This document shows positions 1 to 7,618 of a stretch of 64,000 bases of DNA, one piece after another. Position numbers and translations under genes: made by a program. The notes under the pieces were generated by a model, which ran no database searches, was not told the DNA's origin, and saw only the letters and a program-made list of their open reading frames with translations. Positions within the stretch are counted from its first letter, which is position 1. Every line of letters starts with the position of its first letter. The stretch comes from Myceligenerans pegani (GTDB taxonomy: Bacteria; Actinomycetota; Actinomycetes; Actinomycetales; Cellulomonadaceae): NCBI RefSeq assembly GCF_014892515.1, contig NZ_JADBGR010000107.1:152709-216708 (forward strand), written 5' to 3'.

Positions 1-74
1 GAGGCGGCGACTACGGCAACGGCGGTGGCTACGACCAGCTGGGGTTCACCACGCTGATGCATGCGCCCGGGTAG
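1..74 (+). CDS. C-terminal end of an unidentified protein (partial)
   Basis: Only the last 23 codons are in the window, in the frame starting at base 3 and ending at TAG 72-74. The residues are Gly/Tyr rich (GGDYGNGGGYDQLGF...) and end in HAPG. The other two plus frames are less protein-like. It converges on the GH3 gene that ends at 92, leaving 17 bp between them. No family can be assigned from so short a fragment; a carbohydrate-active enzyme would fit the neighbourhood, but that is only inference. Confidence 0.4.
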   Translation, partial: GGDYGNGGGYDQLGFTTLMHAPG

Positions 75-91
75 ACCGCGCCGGGCCGTCG

Positions 92-2521
92 TCACCGGTT
101 GACCAGGCGGAGAAACCCTTCGATCGCGTGTCGTCGCACCTTGCCGGCGGTGTACCCCTCGATCTTCGCGAAGGGCATGTTGACGAGGAACATCACGTTG
201 TTCGCGGCCAGGGGGCGACCCGCCGCCATGAGCAGCCGGCGCGCCGTCGTCAGCACACGCAGCACCGCCCGCCCGAGCAGGTTCGTGTGTCGCAGCTGGG
301 CGACCGTGTCGTCGAGGCCGAGCGGCGCCGACCTGTCCCAGGACGACGGCGGCGCGGGGCGGCCGAGAAGGGCGGCGAAGGCGTCGTCGTCCACGCGCTG
401 GACATCCCCCGTCGCGTACGGACCCAGCTCGGCACGCCGTCGGGCGGCACTCGCCGCGTCGGGCAGGAGCGGAGCGACGCCCGGCCCGCGCTCGACCTCG
501 ACCGTCGTGGAGAGGCGGATGTCCTCGACCGACGCCCCCACCTCGACGAGGAAGGCCCCTCCGGGACACAGCCAGCGGGCGGCGTCCGGGTCGTAGTACT
601 CGACGGCACGGCTGTCGACGGCGATCTCGACGCGTCGTTCCTCGCCGGGCCCGAGCGCCACCGAGGCGAAACCGGCGAGCTGCGCGCGCGGGTGCGGCAC
701 CTCCGGCGCCCGCGGCCCGGTGTACACCTGGACGACCTCGCGGCCCGGACGGTCCCCCGTGTTGCGCAGGGTGCAGGCGACGACGCCGCCGGTGGGACCG
801 AGGTCCACGTCCAGGTCCGTGTAGTCGAAGGTCGTGTAGCCGAGCCCGTGGCCGAACGGGTAGCGCACAGGAACGTGGCGCGTCGAGTAGTAGCGGTAGC
901 CGACGAACAACCCGTCGCGGTGCTCGGACGTCAGCTCCCGGCCGGGATACACGGCGGCCGGGCTCGCCGCGCGCGCGGACGGCACGTCCGCGTAGCGCAC
1001 CGGGAAGGTCACGGCGAGGCGGCCCGTCGGCTCGACCGCACCGGTCAGCACCTCCGCGACGGCGGTCCCGCCGCCCTGCCCGGCGAGGGAGGTGTGCAGG
1101 ATCGCGGCGACGTCGTCGGCGAACGGCAGCTCGACGGGCGCCCCGCCGGCCAGCACGACGACGACGCGTTCGTGCGCCCGGGTCAGCTGCCCCAGCAGCG
1201 CGAGCTGATCGGCCGGCAGGCGCAGGTGCTCGCGGTCCACGCCCTCGGCCTCGCTCGACTCGTCCAGGCCGAGGAAGAGGAGCACCGTCTCCGCCCGCGC
1301 CGCGAGTGCGAGCGCCTCGCGGGCGAGCTTCCGGCTGCGTCGGCCGAACCGGTGGAAGCCGCGCGCGAAGCCGACCACCTCGACGTCACGGGTCCGCAGG
1401 GCGCTCAGGGCGTCGTCGACGCGTGTCGGATTGACCAGGGACGAGCCGGCGCCCTGGTAGCGCGGGGTGGCGGCGAAGTCCCCGACGACGGCGACGCGTG
1501 CACCCGGATGCAGCGGCAGGATGGGCCTCCCGTCACCGGCAGGGGCGTTCCTGAGCAGGACCAGGCAGCGGCGGGCGGCCTCGACGGCGGCGTGGTGCTG
1601 GGCCCCGGGATCGACCTGGGGCGGGTCGGCGAGCGCCGCCGTGGTGTCGAGCGCGAGGGCGACGACGTCGTCGACGGCGCGGTCCAGGGTGGCTTCGTCC
1701 AGGTCGCCGGATCGCACCGCGGCAACGATCTCCGCGTCGGTGACGCCGCCCGTGGAGGGCATCTCGAGCTGGTTGCCGGCGCGCAGACCGGCCACGCGGT
1801 CGTGGTTGCCGCCCCAGTCGGTGACGACGACGCCCTCGAAGCCCCACTCGCCGCGCAGGATGTCGCGCAGCAGGTGGGTGTTCTCGTTGGCATGGGTGCC
1901 GTTGACCTTGTTGTAGGCGGTCATGAGCACCCTGGGGTGGGCCTGTTCGACGACGCGACGGAAGCCCTCGAGATAGATCTCCCGCAGGCTTCGCTCGTCG
2001 ACCACCTCGTCGATCGACATGCGCAGGTGCTCCTGGCTGTTGACCGCGAAGTGCTTGGGGCAGGCGGCGATCCCGGTGGACTGGATCCCGCGGACCATCG
2101 CCGCGGCCAGGTCCCCGGACAGGCGGGGGTCCTCCGAGAAGTACTCGAAGGACCGCCCGCCCAGCGGGTTGCGGACGATGTTCAGCCCCGGGCCCAGCAG
2201 GACGGCGACGCCGGCCGCGGCCGCCTCCGTGCCGAGCCGCTCCCCCACGCGTTCGAGCAGTCGGGGGTCCCACGACTGCGCGAGTGCCGCCGCCGTCGGG
2301 AAACAGGTGGCCGGCAGCGACGCGTTGAGGCCGAGGTGGTCGGCCTTGCCGCCCTGCTTGCGCACGCCGTGCGGCCCGTCGGTGAGCATGATCGCCGGGA
2401 TCCCGGGCAGGGTCTCGGTGTTCCAGAAGTTGGCGCCGGAGGTCAGGGAGGCCTTCCGGGGCAGGTTCAGGCCGCGGAGGACCTCCGGGTGGCGGAGGGG
2501 CTGGGCCGAGGGCTTCGTCAT
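92..2521 (-). CDS. Glycoside hydrolase family 3 beta-glycosidase
   Basis: This 809-residue cytoplasmic-looking protein (no signal peptide) has the classical GH3 order: N-terminal TIM barrel, alpha/beta domain, fibronectin-III-like domain. The predicted nucleophile is D235 in VVVTDWGG; GRSFEYFSEDP and CPKHFAVN are family signatures. A candidate acid/base Glu lies in ESSEAEGVDREH of the second domain. About 95 residues beyond the FnIII domain form an extra C-terminal segment. It should cleave terminal beta-glucosyl or related residues; substrate cannot be read from sequence. ATG at 2521 is one base after the stop of the upstream GH3 gene (TGA-C-ATG), so the two are translationally coupled in one operon. 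Confidence 0.9.
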   Translation of the reverse strand: MTKPSAQPLRHPEVLRGLNLPRKASLTSGANFWNTETLPGIPAIMLTDGPHGVRKQGGKADHLGLNASLPATCFPTAAALAQSWDPRLLERVGERLGTEAAAAGVAVLLGPGLNIVRNPLGGRSFEYFSEDPRLSGDLAAAMVRGIQSTGIAACPKHFAVNSQEHLRMSIDEVVDERSLREIYLEGFRRVVEQAHPRVLMTAYNKVNGTHANENTHLLRDILRGEWGFEGVVVTDWGGNHDRVAGLRAGNQLEMPSTGGVTDAEIVAAVRSGDLDEATLDRAVDDVVALALDTTAALADPPQVDPGAQHHAAVEAARRCLVLLRNAPAGDGRPILPLHPGARVAVVGDFAATPRYQGAGSSLVNPTRVDDALSALRTRDVEVVGFARGFHRFGRRSRKLAREALALAARAETVLLFLGLDESSEAEGVDREHLRLPADQLALLGQLTRAHERVVVVLAGGAPVELPFADDVAAILHTSLAGQGGGTAVAEVLTGAVEPTGRLAVTFPVRYADVPSARAASPAAVYPGRELTSEHRDGLFVGYRYYSTRHVPVRYPFGHGLGYTTFDYTDLDVDLGPTGGVVACTLRNTGDRPGREVVQVYTGPRAPEVPHPRAQLAGFASVALGPGEERRVEIAVDSRAVEYYDPDAARWLCPGGAFLVEVGASVEDIRLSTTVEVERGPGVAPLLPDAASAARRRAELGPYATGDVQRVDDDAFAALLGRPAPPSSWDRSAPLGLDDTVAQLRHTNLLGRAVLRVLTTARRLLMAAGRPLAANNVMFLVNMPFAKIEGYTAGKVRRHAIEGFLRLVNR

Positions 2522-2522
2522 G

Positions 2523-5291
2523 TCAGATCCGGTTCGTCAGGGTCACGTAGTACAGGATGTGGTGGGCGGCCTCGCGCAGGGCGGTGAGCGTCCCGGCGCG
2601 GTCCTCGTCGAGGTACGCCTTGAGTTCCTGCTCGTAGGCGCCGTCACCTGGCAGGTCCACGAGGAGCCCGAGCATCAGGTCGTTGCCCGAGCGGGCCGCC
2701 TGGAGCGCGTCGAAGTGCCCGCCCTGGCCGGCGACACCGGCGTCGGTGATGACGAACCCCTCGAATCCCCACTCGGAGCGCAGGATGTCGGTGAGCAGCG
2801 CACTCGATCCGCCGGTCCACGTCGTCCCGATCCGGTTGAAGGCCGTCATCGCCCCGTGGGCGCCTCCGTCCTTGACCGCGGCCTCGAACGGCTCGAGGTG
2901 CAGTTCGCGCCACGCCTGCTCGGTCGTCCACACGTACAGCCCCATCGCGGCGCGGTTCGTCTCCTGCACGTTGCCGGCGAAGTGCTTGATGACCGCGATC
3001 GTGCCCTCCGACTGGAGGCCGGCCACGTACCGGGCGCCGATCCGTGCCGTGAGGAGCGGGTCCTCGGAGAAGTACTCGAAGTTGCGTCCGCCGAGCGGCG
3101 TCCGGTGCAGATCGAGCGAGGGCGCGTACACCGCGTCGACCTCGTAGGCCTGCGCCTCCGCGCCCATCGCGCCGCCCACCTCGCGCGCCAGCGCGTCGTT
3201 CCAGGTCGCGGCGAGCACCACCGGCGTCGGGAACGCGACCGTCGCCCAGTGCCCGAGGTAGCTGCGGATGCTCGCGGGACCGTCGTACATCGTCGTGCGA
3301 GGCACGCCCAGCCGGTCGATCCCGGACGACCAGTACCCGCCGTTGCCGGCGAGCCGGACCAGTTCCTCCTCGGTGAGCTGGTCGAGGAAGTCGTCCCAGA
3401 GCGGGTCGTCGATCGCCTTGCCCTCGAGGTCCTCCAGCACGATGCCGCGGTCCGCCCCGGTGGTCGGCGCGACGGCGGACGGCGCGGCCACGTGCTCGAA
3501 GTCCGCCTCCAGCAGGCCGTCGGGCAGCAGGAGGTCGTCGGCGGCGGGCGCCTGCGGCATGGTCCGCTCCGGGTCCTGCCGGGACAGGTAGGTCAGGTCG
3601 CCACGGGCGTCGTCGAACCGGTTGGTGACCCTCGTTCCCGTGACCGGGTCGGTGCGGTGGACAACGGTGTCCCGCTGGGTGTACGTGGCCGAGCGGACCG
3701 TGTCGTGGACGTGACGGGCCACCCGGATCTCGTAGTCGCCCGCCTCGAGCACCCAGGCGCGATGCTCCTGGTCGTCGTACGAGGCCATGTCCGAGGTGTC
3801 GAACGTCACGGAGACGGTCTCGGACTCCCCGGGCGCGAGCTCGCCCGTCTTGGCGTACCCGCCGAGCACCGTGGCGGACTTCTCGATGCCACCGGGCGTG
3901 TACGGCGCGTCGTAGTACACCTGCACCACGTCCTTGCCCGGCACGTCTCCGGTGTTGGCCACCGTGACCCTCGCCGAGACCTCGGCCGTGTCCGCCTCGA
4001 TCGCCTCCACCCGCCACTCGAAGTCCGTGTACGAGAGTCCGTGCCCGAACGGGTACTGCACGACGTCGTCGTAGCGATCGTCCTCGACGAACGTCTCGAA
4101 GTACCGGTAGCCGACATAGATGCCCTCGAGATGGTTGGTGAAGTAGCGCCCGGTGGGACTCCCCGCGGCGTCGACGTACTCGAAGTCCCCGGTGTTCGCG
4201 ACGGCCGGGTGCGATCTCACGTCGTACGCGTAGGTGTCGGTCAGCCGACCCGACGGGTTGACCCGGCCGGTCAGCGCCCGGGCGACCGCGTCCATGCCGA
4301 TCTCGCCGGGGCCGCCGAGCCACAGCGCCGCGTCGACGTTCTCGAGCTCGTCCAGGATGCCCAGCTCCATGGCGTTGGCACTGTTGATCAGGACGACGAC
4401 GTGCTCGAACGTCGCGGCCAGGAGTTCCAGCGTCGCGCGCTCCTCAGCGGTCGGCCGCAGGTCCTCGGGGGAGAGGTCCATGCCCTCCATCCCGGCACGC
4501 GACAACACGTACACGGCGGTGTCGGAGTGTTCACGGGCCCGCGTCAGGACGTCTCGCGGCAGGTCGGCGACGGGCATCTCCCGCGGTGAGGCGGCGAGGA
4601 ACCCCTTGACCGCCGGCAGCAGCGTGTCGAGGACGTCGGGCCCCGGTTCCCGGTAGGGCTCGGTCGACACCTCCCCGCTCTCCGCGTAGTTGCCGTACAC
4701 GTCACGCACGGTTTCGTCGTAGTCGATCCCCTCGGCGTCCAGCGCCGCGAAGAGGGACCGCGCACCGACCGGCGAGATGCCGCCCGCTCCCCCGCCCCCG
4801 TAGACCGGGGTCACGGCACCGACGCCGAACACGCTGACGGCGCGCTCGGCGAACGGCAGGGTGTCCTCCTCGTTCTCCAGCAGCACCATGCCCTCGGCCA
4901 TCACCTGGTCCGCCACCTGGAGCGAGTGGGCCCGTGTGCCGGCCTGGGCCGGGGTCTCGGGGCGCGTCGCCGTGTGGTACCAGAGGCCGAACGGAGCCAC
5001 CAGGAGCGCGACGACGGCGCCGGCCGCGGTGAGCTTCATCCAGCGGTGCTCGCGCCTGCGGAAGGCCTTGTACCCCTTCTTCCGCGCCCGGCGCTCCCGG
5101 CGCGACTCCACCGCGCGGATCTCCGCCTTCCAGTCCTTGATCTCGCGGGCGTCGGCCCTGCGTGCCGCGGCCCGCTCCGGCCGGCTCAGGGTCGCCCGGC
5201 GCTCCCTGCGCCGCGCCCGGAGGTCGGCGTGACGCTGCCTCGCGTCCGCCGTGTGCCGCCTCACGAGCTGTCGGTACTCACTGCGTTCCAT
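2523..5291 (-). CDS. Membrane-anchored GH3 beta-glycosidase with permuted domain order
   Basis: The 922-residue protein starts with an Arg/Glu-rich cytoplasmic segment (1-83), then one membrane helix (about 85-105, MKLTAAGAVVALLVAPFGLW), then GH3 modules in reversed order. The alpha/beta domain comes first (about 127-400, acid/base candidate E269 in RAGMEGMDLS), then an FnIII-like domain (FGHGLSYTDFEW, then NTGDVPGKDVVQVYY), then the TIM barrel with FEYFSEDP, IKHFAGN and nucleophile candidate D850 in FVITDAG. Inverted GH3 order is known from some rumen-bacterial beta-glucosidases. The helix would place the catalytic part outside. ATG 5291 was chosen because upstream codons have no SD and lie in the promoter region. 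First gene of a two-GH3 operon, divergent from a TetR gene. Confidence 0.85.
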   Translation of the reverse strand: MERSEYRQLVRRHTADARQRHADLRARRRERRATLSRPERAAARRADAREIKDWKAEIRAVESRRERRARKKGYKAFRRREHRWMKLTAAGAVVALLVAPFGLWYHTATRPETPAQAGTRAHSLQVADQVMAEGMVLLENEEDTLPFAERAVSVFGVGAVTPVYGGGGAGGISPVGARSLFAALDAEGIDYDETVRDVYGNYAESGEVSTEPYREPGPDVLDTLLPAVKGFLAASPREMPVADLPRDVLTRAREHSDTAVYVLSRAGMEGMDLSPEDLRPTAEERATLELLAATFEHVVVLINSANAMELGILDELENVDAALWLGGPGEIGMDAVARALTGRVNPSGRLTDTYAYDVRSHPAVANTGDFEYVDAAGSPTGRYFTNHLEGIYVGYRYFETFVEDDRYDDVVQYPFGHGLSYTDFEWRVEAIEADTAEVSARVTVANTGDVPGKDVVQVYYDAPYTPGGIEKSATVLGGYAKTGELAPGESETVSVTFDTSDMASYDDQEHRAWVLEAGDYEIRVARHVHDTVRSATYTQRDTVVHRTDPVTGTRVTNRFDDARGDLTYLSRQDPERTMPQAPAADDLLLPDGLLEADFEHVAAPSAVAPTTGADRGIVLEDLEGKAIDDPLWDDFLDQLTEEELVRLAGNGGYWSSGIDRLGVPRTTMYDGPASIRSYLGHWATVAFPTPVVLAATWNDALAREVGGAMGAEAQAYEVDAVYAPSLDLHRTPLGGRNFEYFSEDPLLTARIGARYVAGLQSEGTIAVIKHFAGNVQETNRAAMGLYVWTTEQAWRELHLEPFEAAVKDGGAHGAMTAFNRIGTTWTGGSSALLTDILRSEWGFEGFVITDAGVAGQGGHFDALQAARSGNDLMLGLLVDLPGDGAYEQELKAYLDEDRAGTLTALREAAHHILYYVTLTNRI

Positions 5292-5355
5292 GTCAAGTCG
5301 TCCTTGCCTTGGCGTGCGGCCGCGACGGGCCGGGTGGTGCGCGAATACCGTACGC

Positions 5356-5372
5356 CATTCGGTTTCTGAATG
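5356..5372. promoter_or_regulatory. Candidate TetR operator between GH3 operon and tetR
   Basis: An inverted repeat CATTC-N7-GAATG lies in the 110-bp divergent gap. A possible -10 box TACGAT (5390-5395) sits seven bases before the tetR ATG at 5402, which has no SD, so the tetR transcript may be leaderless. Short arms make this tentative. Confidence 0.35.
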
Positions 5373-5401
5373 CCAAAGCCCGCTCGGTTTACGATCGGTC
5401 C

Positions 5402-6019
5402 ATGGCTCGACGAGGCGGGTACGCGAAGGGGATCGCCAAGCGCGAGGAGATCCTGTCCACCGCACTGGACGTCATCGCGCGACACGGCTACCGCGGGGCA
5501 TCCGTCAAGGAGATCGCCGACGCCGTCGGCCTCAGCCAGGCCGGGCTCCTGCACCACTTCGGCTCCAAGGAAGACCTCTTCGTCGAGGTGCTGCGCAAGC
5601 GCGACGAGCACGACACCGCCGTGGCCCTCACCGCGTTCGCCGAGCGCGGGATCACCGGAGCACTCGACGCCTTCGTGGGCGTGATGCGCGCCAACGCCGA
5701 CGTGCCCGGGCTCGTCCTGCTCTACTCGGCCCTCGCCGTCGAGGCGGCCGACCCGGACCACGCGGCCCACGCCTACTTCCGCGACCGGCGCGAGATCTTC
5801 CGCGCCGCGCTCGCCGGCGGGATCCGGCAGATGCAGGACGACGGCGCCCTCGACGCCCACCTCGACCCCGACACCCTGGCCACCGCGATCCACGCCCTCG
5901 CGGACGGGCTCCAGGTCCACATGCTCATCGAGCCCGGCCTCGACATGGCGGGCGTCATCCAGCACGTCGTGGGTGCGCTCCGGCCGGAGCCTCGTCACGA
6001 CGAGGGCGGCCGCGCGTGA
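5402..6019 (+). CDS. TetR/AcrR family transcriptional regulator
   Basis: A 205-residue protein with an N-terminal TetR helix-turn-helix (about 12-60; AKREEILSTALDVIARHGYRG, then SVKEIADAVGLSQAGLLHHFGSKEDLF, split here) and an all-helical ligand-binding domain. It is divergent from the GH3 operon 110 bp away, so repression of that operon and of itself is the simplest role. ATG 5402 matches the usual TetR N-terminus; an upstream in-frame extension would run through the promoter region and the opposite gene's start. Ligand unknown; a sugar-derived inducer is a guess. Confidence 0.85.
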   Translation: MARRGGYAKGIAKREEILSTALDVIARHGYRGASVKEIADAVGLSQAGLLHHFGSKEDLFVEVLRKRDEHDTAVALTAFAERGITGALDAFVGVMRANADVPGLVLLYSALAVEAADPDHAAHAYFRDRREIFRAALAGGIRQMQDDGALDAHLDPDTLATAIHALADGLQVHMLIEPGLDMAGVIQHVVGALRPEPRHDEGGRA

Positions 6020-6020
6020 G

Positions 6021-6626
6021 TCAGAGGGATTCCCGCAGGGGTGCGACCGCGCTCATGGCCTGGTCCACCAGTTCGCCGAGCGGCTGTTCCGCGTCCTCCG
6101 ACACCCATTGAGTCAGGGCGGAGTCGAGACTCGCCAGGGCCGCGCCGGCGAGCGCGATCGCGGCGATGCGGGCCGAACCGTCGGTTCGCGCGGCGAGGCG
6201 CGCCTGGAGGACGTCGGCCAGCACGTCTCGCCAGTGGGCATGTTTGTGCAGGTGAGTGGCGTGCAGCGCGGGCGTGTTCAGCGTCATGCGGGTGATCCGC
6301 AGCGACATCGGCCCCGTGCCGAGCTGGTGCACGAGGCCGTCGAAGGCGCGCCGTAGCGCGAACCACGCGTCCTCCTCGGACGGGCGCGCGGCCAGAGCGG
6401 CGGCGAGCTGGGCGCCGGTCTCGACGCTCCATTGCCCGATCACGTCCTCCTTGCTGGAGAAATAGCGGTGGAAGCTGCGCCGGGAGAGGCCGGTCACCGC
6501 CGCGATCTGCTCGACCGTGGTCTCTTCGAAGCCCTGCTCCACGAACAGCCTGAGCGCCGCCTCCGCCAGCTGCGCGCGCACCGCGTTGCGCGTGCGCTCC
6601 CGCAACCCGACCTTCGGCTCGTCCAT
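6021..6626 (-). CDS. TetR family regulator, divergent from an SDR gene
   Basis: A 201-residue protein with TetR HTH near residues 10-60 (VEQIAAVTGLSRRSFHRYFSS) and a helical C-terminal domain. Its stop lies 1 bp from the end of the preceding TetR gene, so the two converge. The start was placed at ATG 6626 (MDEPKVGLRER), which gives the normal family N-terminus; an earlier start at 6689 would add a Ser/Ala/Arg-rich tail running into the promoter. It is transcribed divergently from the SDR gene at 6788 and very probably controls it. Confidence 0.85.
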   Translation of the reverse strand: MDEPKVGLRERTRNAVRAQLAEAALRLFVEQGFEETTVEQIAAVTGLSRRSFHRYFSSKEDVIGQWSVETGAQLAAALAARPSEEDAWFALRRAFDGLVHQLGTGPMSLRITRMTLNTPALHATHLHKHAHWRDVLADVLQARLAARTDGSARIAAIALAGAALASLDSALTQWVSEDAEQPLGELVDQAMSAVAPLRESL

Positions 6627-6678
6627 GACCGCAGTATATCCGGCGTGACTCGCGGAGCTACTTCGAGCGCTTCGAGCC

Positions 6679-6713
6679 TGTCTTGACACAGTGAGACACG
6701 TTTGGCGTAACCT
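6679..6713. promoter_or_regulatory. Promoter of the SDR gene with overlapping TetR-type inverted repeat
   Basis: TTGACA (6683-6688) is a consensus -35; CGTAAC at 6706 (17-bp spacer) or TAACCT at 6708 could be the -10. The inverted repeat TGTCT-N10-AGACA (6679-6698) overlaps the -35, as expected for a repressor site of the divergent TetR. A palindrome TGACGTCA lies at 6713-6720, just after the -10. Confidence 0.5.
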
Positions 6714-6787
6714 GACGTCACTGATGACGCGGCCGCTCGTGCCGCGTCCCGCATCCGGCGTCCGCCGGACGAACGAGAAGGACCCTC

Positions 6788-7609
6788 ATGTCGAAGACCT
6801 GGTTCATCACCGGCGCCTCCCGCGGTTTCGGCCGCGCCTGGACGGTCGCCGCCCTCGAACGCGGCGACCGGGTCGCCGCCACCGCCCGCGACACCCGCAC
6901 GCTCGACGACCTGGCCGCCCGCTTCGGTGACGCCCTGCTCCCCCTCCGGCTCGACGTCGACGACCGCGCCGCGGGCACCGCCGCGGTCCAGGACGCGCAC
7001 CGCCACTTCGGCCGCCTCGACGTCGTGGTCAACAACGCCGGCTTCGGCCACTTCGGCGCCATCGAGGAGGTCACGGAGGACGAGGCCCGCGCGCAGCTGG
7101 AGACCAACTTCTTCGGCGCCCTCTGGATCACCCAGGCCGCGCTCCCGCTGCTGCGCGAGCAGGGCGGCGGCCACATCGTGCAGATCTCCAGCATCGGGGG
7201 CGTGATGGCGCTTCCGGGGCTGGGCATCTACAACGCCTCCAAGTGGGCCCTGGAGGCGTTCTCCGAGGCACTGGCCGCGGAGGTCGCGCCGTTCGGCATC
7301 AGGACCACGCTGATCGAGCCCTCCGGGTTCGCCACCGACTGGGCCGGTGCCTCGGCGCACCGCTCCGAGCCGAACCCGCTCTACCAGCCGATCCGCGACA
7401 GGATGGCGCACTGGAGCAGTGCCGGCGGAGTGCCCGAGGCGGAAGACAGCGTCGAGGCCATGCTCGCGGCCGTGGACGCCGAGGAGCCGCCCCTGCGGCT
7501 GATCTTCGCCTCCCGGGGATACGACATGGTGCTCGCCGTCCACGAGCAGCGCATGGCGACCTGGCGGGACTGGGAGAAGATCAGCCGCTCGGCGGACCCG
7601 AAGGAGTAG
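6788..7609 (+). CDS. Short-chain dehydrogenase/reductase (classical SDR)
   Basis: A 273-residue NAD(P)-dependent oxidoreductase. The dinucleotide-binding motif TGASRGFG is at 8-15, NNAG at 82-85, active-site serines at 134-135 (ISSIGG) and the YxxxK pair is Y148/K152. The Arg after TGAS and R34 region suggest NADP(H). Length and the long C-terminal segment resemble actinobacterial SDRs often of unknown substrate. ATG is preceded by GAAGGA seven bases upstream. It stands alone behind a promoter shared with the divergent tetR, so it is likely induced by a small-molecule ligand of that regulator. It converges on the GH3 gene, 9 bp apart. Confidence 0.88.
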   Translation: MSKTWFITGASRGFGRAWTVAALERGDRVAATARDTRTLDDLAARFGDALLPLRLDVDDRAAGTAAVQDAHRHFGRLDVVVNNAGFGHFGAIEEVTEDEARAQLETNFFGALWITQAALPLLREQGGGHIVQISSIGGVMALPGLGIYNASKWALEAFSEALAAEVAPFGIRTTLIEPSGFATDWAGASAHRSEPNPLYQPIRDRMAHWSSAGGVPEAEDSVEAMLAAVDAEEPPLRLIFASRGYDMVLAVHEQRMATWRDWEKISRSADPKE

Positions 7610-7618
7610 CGTCCCGGG

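Noticed and set aside
128..2587. An 819-residue open frame on the plus strand opposite the GH3 gene
   Set aside because: High-GC shadow: the minus frame has a complete GH3 family match, while this one is Arg/Gly rich with no motif. The same reasoning removes the many other long antisense frames, such as 2019-4589, 8147-10162 and 13117-15030.
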